In this document: positions 56,959 to 64,000 of the stretch, piece after piece | How the letters are laid out: every line of letters starts with the position of its first letter | How positions within the stretch are numbered: position 1 is the first letter of the stretch | DNA from: Oidiodendron maius Zn | Lineage: Eukaryota > Ascomycota > Leotiomycetes > Myxotrichaceae | Length of the DNA stretch: 64,000 nt | Assembly (NCBI GenBank): GCA_000827325.1 | Contig: KN832873.1 | Location: forward strand, 944,245 to 1,008,244 | Direction of reading: 5' to 3' | Program-made: the position numbers and the translations under genes | The notes under the pieces: generated by a model | Database searches by the model: none | What the model saw: only the letters and a program-made list of their open reading frames with translations | What the model was told of the DNA's origin: nothing

Positions 56959-59735
56959 GGCGAATCTCGGCGGGCTGGATGCCGACCCAGACTTTATATT
57001 TTGGCAGGTCAGCGATGCCAGCAGCGTAGCAAAGAATGCCGCCTAAGCACGCGACGGCCGTATAGTTAGTGGTCCTGGCAGTGGAGTGCTGGCAGTCAAA
57101 TGAAGAAGCGGAGTTGGGAAACTCTTAGTCAAGGAAACGCGAGAGCCGCCAGAGCAAATGCGGGGAGAGAGGCAAGGACGACACCAATAGCAAGAATCGA
57201 CAGGAATCAGTGAGATTGGATAATAGAATGACGAGGTAGGAAGGTGCAGTGCACTCGCATTAAGGGTCTGAGAAAGGTTGCGAAGTGAAGGCGGAGAAGT
57301 CGAGGGGTAATGGCGAAAGGCAGAAAGAGAGAGGCTCAGCCTTTGTATGTGAAATTTGCCTTTGGCGAGGTCGCCTCGGCCTATGATTTCATTCCGAGGC
57401 AGCGTAAATAAATGGACCTTATTAAGCAGGGATAGTAGTGACTGAGATAGAGTGGCCTCCTCCGTTATGAGAGACGCCTCATCCACTACTTTGTAATGCG
57501 AGCTGCCCCAGAGGAGAGGCGCTTTGTCCACAGTGCGTTGCCGCTCGGCCGCCCTCTTTGTCGGCCGTGACCGAGGGAATGAGGATGAGAACAGACCAGG
57601 TGGGAGACGCGTGATCACTCACAATGCCCCAGCCGCCGGGCAACGGACCAACACCAGGGGCACGATGGCGAGACGGGCACCAGCGATGTGTCAGAAGCAG
57701 GAGGTATGAGGTAATGGGAATGACGGTATTCGGTGGCCCGTAGTAATTATTAGCAACGAGAATGCCGCGCCCGTATGATCCGGGGCAACGTTGGCTGCCC
57801 AGAGAAACGTGACCGATTTGATGGGAGACGCGGCGCCGACGGAAAGCGACGGGGTGTTTTTTTGGCTACTGGCTCTAGCAGTCTGCTAGCTGATGGGGAT
57901 GACAGGCTTATGGCTTCTCGCTGGCTGTGTTCTGGTTCCTGGGCCGGTGGCGACTCCGGCTCTGTAAAATTTCACTGGGGCTTGCGCTGGGCCCGATCAC
58001 GTGCGGCTTGAGTAGTTTCCACAGAGGAAGTAGTGAAGGGAACTTGGGATCCCGTCGTCATTGCGCAGCTCACGTGAAAACCGAAGATAAAGGCTTAAGG
58101 GCCATTGTCTTCCTTGGGGCATCTCCCTTGCATTATGTACCTTCGGGCATGCAGTATCTCGTTGAAGCAGGGCTGGTTCCCCTGGACGCCCGGTTTGGTC
58201 ACGTGTTGTCGGAGCCCGCCGGGAGAATGTGAGGAGTTGCCCTGCTTTGCGATTGGAGTGAGAGGGCAAAACCTGTTGTGAGGAGAAAACTCGCAGAAAC
58301 TCCTATCAGATGTTCATCTCTTATCTCTCGTGGAGAGCATCATACTCGCAATCAAGGCAATACCAGAGGGTTCGAGATAACAGATTTCCGCTCCATGGTT
58401 GAATGGTGGGATAGGCTTTGAGCAGATCTCTTGAATTGGATCTCAATTGGCTCTGAATAAAAGCTGTCGTTGAAAAGAGCTGAAAGTGGATAGGAGTCTT
58501 CCAACTGGCCTACATACTTATCATGGCGTACACCGACGACACGGGGTCAGCGCCACACATAAGTGGTTGGTAAATATTAGATGCGGATCTGGAAGCAACC
58601 CTAAGAGTGGGAACTAAGATAAGAGTTGTTCAAGGTCAGAAAATCGACTTTTCAATCTATCAAAGCTATCACGTGATTTGGTTAATCAAATGGACTCCAT
58701 AGTCGAAACGCACCATTTTCTGATTTCTGTGATAGACCTATATGCTCTTATATCCTACCCCTATGGAAAGGTTTTGATCATACATTTTTGATCATCGTTC
58801 GCCTGCCAATTCTGGCAATTCGCATGCCCTTGCCCTGTCGTTCGGGCTGACTAACTCTACACCCTCAATTCTCTCTTCTAATCTCTTCATATTTGGAGGG
58901 AAAAAAAAGCTCAATCTATATTGTTACTTTGCTCTGGACAGCATGGTAACCTTCTGTCATTCAGAATTTCGACGCTTGTTTCTGTATCCCAGAACCTCAC
59001 AACGGAGTCTGGTGAACGTTTTCGAGCATCTCTTCCCCAGTGATGGAAGCTACTACTCTACTTGTGCCACGTTGTCCTAATTGTAATATATATTTTGGTG
59101 TATGTAACTAATACAACTCCAGCTAGACAGTTCGTAGTGGTGACTAATTGTATAATGTGGCAAGCGTGGTCAATCTCTTGACCGCCCAACATCAGGCGAA
59201 AATTATGGCTTTAATATACTGATCAGGTTTCAGGAAGTTTGGAATATCTTACGGCCGCAAGGCCACGATTATTGAGGCTCGATTCAACCTCGGATGCTTG
59301 ATCCTTTACCTCCGGAAAATAGAATCTAATGCGCATGTGCCTGATCATCCGGCGTTCCAGCTTGGACATAGTTGTGGCGCTTCTACAATTAACGGCGCCA
59401 AAGGGTAGTCTTTTATCCGTATCGTGTGTCTTTCTGCGTGATCATTTGCTGCACATTTCGTCAAGTTCTGCCAAATAAAAAAACGAGCCCCCCTTAGGTG
59501 GAAGATTGGCGGAACATCTCTCTTTGCCCGCTACCCCACAATCGGATATACTATTAATCCAAAACATGCTTGCTTACCACCCACCTTCAGCTGTTCAATT
59601 TATACTAATTAGTTTCAATGCTATAGTTGTTCGCTACAGATTTATCCAGCACAGGCAAATTGGATTCCGACACTTTATATCCGCTTGATTGGCTATCGGG
59701 TCGGATCGTCCGAAGTTTCCCAGAGAAGGTAAGGA
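56959..59735. other. Long intergenic region
   Basis: The left part (to about 58260) is GC-rich with overlapping short frames on both strands (for example 57043-57618 minus), none supported. The right part is AT-rich and leads into the xylanase promoter. No RNA gene or element recognised. Confidence 0.45.
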
Positions 59736-59742
59736 TTTAGCC
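59736..59742 (-). promoter_or_regulatory. XlnR-like site upstream of xylanase gene
   Basis: TTTAGCC on plus reads GGCTAAA on minus, the core site of the xylanase activator XlnR/Xyr1. It lies about 180 bp before the start codon, with a TATA-like GATATATAGA at 59751-59760. A CreA-like CCCCAC lies farther up, near 59533. Use of these sites is inferred from other fungi. Confidence 0.5.
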
Positions 59743-59826
59743 AGAAGACGGATATATAGAATTTGGATCAGGATAGCAGGCTATGAGTCTATAAGATAAT
59801 TTACATTCCCTTCTCCCGCAAGCTGA

Positions 59827-61214
<1,388 letters not shown>

Positions 61215-61845
61215 GAAGCTATAGGGTGAGAAGTTATGGTTTGAAGCAGTACATAGTGGGGTATGTTGAGAACGGTGTAAATATTGTATATACTTTCACA
61301 ATTCGGTGTATATAACCATATGCCGATTTTATTAGTGCGGTATATTTAATAACTCTATGGCAATATAACGCATAATACGGTGCCTATATCGTGCGTCTAA
61401 TCAAAGTATTTCGTGCTACTTTTGTCGTCGGGGCTGGTTGGTAACTTCTCGCTTAATGAAAAGGGGGTTACACAACATACTTTTCCCCAAGGCGCTTGAT
61501 TTATGTTGTATCCTCATCAAATATTGGGTAGTACTAGCATATTACAATAATATTAATTTTTTTATTCGGGCCTCTCTATTTTTTGCTTAAATATGTCTTC
61601 ATGACCTTATACCTTTGATATCAGATCCGCACCCTTGGAAATAATACAAATTCACAGTGTACATCCAACCAATCTAACAAAATGCGCTGGTGGTAATTTA
61701 CTACATTGCACTGAACACACTGCCTGAAACATTTTAAATAAAAATGAAGAGGAGCTCTATTGATTCGTACAAGTACTCCTTCGACGTAGGATCAAAAAAG
61801 AAAGAAAGAAAGAAAAGCAATAGCCGGGATGCATCCAACTTTGAC
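61215..61845. other. Convergent 3' intergenic region
   Basis: This is the AT-rich 3' flank shared by the xylanase (plus) and GH47 (minus) genes. A GAAA microsatellite lies at about 61794-61817. No gene. Confidence 0.6.
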
Positions 61846-63659
61846 CTAGAGATGCTCCCTACTACTTTTCAACCTCTTTAGTGGATGTGCCTCAGTGTTC
61901 AAAACCCAGTCATCCAAGCTAATCAGCTCGGGAGGAGAGAAGATGAGATAGAAATATTTGAGGGTCTCCGATAGCCAGAAACTCTGTCGTCCGTTGTTAG
62001 TTTATTATTTAATGCTACGGTAATAGAAAGGCTTACTTCCATAGAATCTCTCCTAGTAGGGGAATCAGTGACCCTGACGTCATCAATAGCCGCATTTCCG
62101 TATTCAGTCTCTGTCGCCTTTTGGATGTTGAGAAATATTTTATGTGCCATATCAGAGAATTCTCTACGGCCAGTGACGCGGTAGAGCACGAAAATGCTCT
62201 CGATGGCTTCTGGACGGAGAAGATACCCCGCATCACGAACTTCAGTATAGCCTTCTGGGAGTGACATATTTCCCACCGCGCGCCATATCTCCTCGTCCCA
62301 ATCGCAGGGGTCTAGCGTGATGCTGGGACACGGAAGCATGGTGAAAATCTCAGGGGCAATGCCTGTTGCAAAAGAATTGTATGCATGAATGCAACCACAA
62401 GTTAACTGCACGCCAATGTCGACATAATCCGGACGGTCAAATAGACGGCCAGCAAGTCCGAACATTCCACCAGTGAAGCAGCTCAGATGTTGGACTTGTG
62501 GTTCTTTGACGATTCGCCCGCTATCCAAGACGTGGGCGTTGCCCGAGAATAATATGTTTTCTCTGCCGGGGAGCATGGGGCGGAAAAGGATGTGGTCCTT
62601 GATTGCCGACAATGACTGCTTGGCAAGCAACTCGTAGATGGCATCTGTAGTTCCTAGCATTGCGTGCATCTTGGGCAAGTACTCATACAAGGAATCTGCA
62701 AGAGCTCCCAGGGTAAAGTGATATCCATCCCGGAATTGTCCATCTCTTGTATTGACGAACTTAGGCCATATCCCGGGGATTTTCGTAACACTCTGACTCT
62801 CCGCGAGTAAATCCGTTATTCTGCTGATTGCATCGTAATATTTAGGATCCCCTGTGAGTTGAGATAGACGCGTGAATTCTAGAGACAGTGACCCTGGTGA
62901 AGCAGAAGGCTGGCGAACATCCCCAACCAACTCTCCATTTTTTACTGTTTCGAAATGTAGCCAGAATGGGGGTAGGCGGGTTGGTGTATCGAACGCAGCG
63001 TAGAGCATGTTACCAAGTTCTGTAGCTTTGATAAGCAATACTCGCTGGCCACTGAGATCGTATGCCGCCAGGAGGCCACCGAGATGCCTGATCGTCGTCT
63101 CGAACACATTGCAGCCAATGGCGGTGGTGTTCGCCCAGTCAATTTTTGCCACGGCTTCCACTGCTTCGATGAACTCTTCTTTTAGGTCCATTATCCAGAG
63201 CGTATCCAAATTATCAATCAAAGTCGCCGCCCAACCCCCGTATGTATCCTTCCCATTTCCAGAAATGGGCGCGAGCTCATCCCTCATCCATGCGTACTCT
63301 TTATAACTCCTCCAACTTTTCAAAAATGTCGCTTTAACTTCTTTTCTCCACGATGCAAGTCTTTCATCATATGAGTTCCCACTATCCCTCCCATCTGCTT
63401 GAATCCGAGGTTGTAAATGAGGCTTCCCTTTAGGCAGATCCTTAGCTTTTGTGACAGGCCAACGACGAGGTAAACTGCTCCAATCGAAGCTACTCTTCAC
63501 CAAATAATCCATTCCAATGTCACCCGATACCAATATTCGATGTTTTCTATGGTCATACCTCAAGCGGTCATATGTTGGCCATGAACTGCCGAAATATAAC
63601 AATGCCGCGAAAAGCACGACGAGGAGGGCATAGCGAAAGGTGCGATGTGGAGATAACAT
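61846..63659 (-). CDS. GH47 class I alpha-1,2-mannosidase, type II membrane protein
   Basis: Two exons: 63659-62037 (541 codons) and 61983-61846, with a 53-nt intron (GTAAGC...GACGACAG). The phase-0 join gives [20 protein letters not shown] and the calcium-ligand block VLNTEAHPL. The product is 586 aa. A short cytosolic tail and one membrane segment ([18 protein letters not shown], about 10-27) anchor it in the ER or Golgi. The (alpha/alpha)7 domain shows [70 protein letters not shown] and [20 protein letters not shown], including the usual acidic catalytic residues. It trims mannose from N-glycans. Whether it is a Golgi mannosidase I-type enzyme or acts nearer ERAD cannot be decided by eye. 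The membrane anchor argues against the soluble secreted group. Confidence 0.93.
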
Positions 63660-64000
63660 GCTCGGGCGCGGAGTATCCTTCGAAGGAGTGACTCACGGAT
63701 ATTACAAGAATTTGAATACAAAATAATCTATAAGGACGACGAATAAAAGAGTCAATTCGTAAATATTGTTGACGAACAGAGAAGTGAGGCCCAAGAAAGT
63801 CTATGATGTTTGATCTCATGGGCCCTGCAAGTAGTCTCGGCAATATCTCCAATCCCCCATTGGTTAGTGAGCGACGACTTCGATTAAAAATAAACAAATC
63901 TTCAGCGTCTTATCTTACAGAATACAAAAACGCCAAAATAAAATCGAAGACACAATTTTTAGAGAAGGGAGGATATAAAATTACCTCAAAAATGAAAAAT
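63660..64000. other. Upstream region of the GH47 gene
   Basis: AT-rich sequence with no supported gene. It probably contains the GH47 promoter. A frame at 63568-63897 minus overlaps the GH47 start in another phase and is not called. Confidence 0.5.

Overview
The window is from a filamentous ascomycete (Pezizomycotina). Genes carry short introns of about 48-57 nt with GT-AG ends and CTAAC/CTAAT-like branch sites. Gene families are typical of moulds: HET incompatibility genes, siderophore acyltransferase, GH10-CBM1 xylanase, Dsc2, Dlt1 and an Uds1-domain protein. A Leotiomycetes-like origin is my impression, not proven. No rRNA, tRNA, CRISPR array or intact transposon was seen. A run of 680 N lies at 17082-17761.

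Layout. 1-4.9 kb has no gene I can support. 4.97-9.55 kb holds a 2OG-Fe(II) oxygenase and a C2H2 zinc-finger regulator, both on minus. 11.5-12.5 kb is a decayed HET-domain gene. 13.7-15.2 kb is the ER lectin Yos9, ending in a KEEL retrieval-like signal. 16.2-18.1 kb is the most unusual gene: a secreted precursor of tandem peptides separated by Lys-Arg, each followed by Asp-Pro or Glu-Pro-Glu-Pro. This layout recalls the Kex2/Ste13 processing of yeast alpha-factor. Its repeat array is interrupted by the N run. A broken MDR oxidoreductase follows.

20.5-32.3 kb is dense housekeeping: an Uds1 coiled-coil protein, an unknown disordered protein, TFIIH subunit Tfb1, and 2-oxoglutarate dehydrogenase E1 with a GC-AG intron. 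33.8-42.1 kb holds the mitochondrial calcium uniporter, a siderophore hydroxyornithine acyltransferase, the Golgi E3-ligase subunit Dsc2 and an ING/PHD chromatin reader. 42.1-49.5 kb is gene-poor, with one decayed Cys/His-Lys-rich gene. 49.5-56.96 kb holds a small Ser-rich protein, Dlt1, remnants of HET/ankyrin-type sequence and an F-box/LRR protein. 59.9-63.7 kb holds a GH10 xylanase with CBM1, with an XlnR-like site upstream, converging on a GH47 alpha-mannosidase.

Functional links. Several genes serve the secretory pathway: Yos9, GH47 mannosidase, Dsc2 and the two secreted products. They are spread over 50 kb and do not look like a cluster. No UstYa/DUF3328, methyltransferase or peptidase gene sits beside the peptide precursor, so no RiPP cluster is visible. 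Gene models were built by eye from splice signals and protein continuity; most are supported at the junctions by family-typical sequence.
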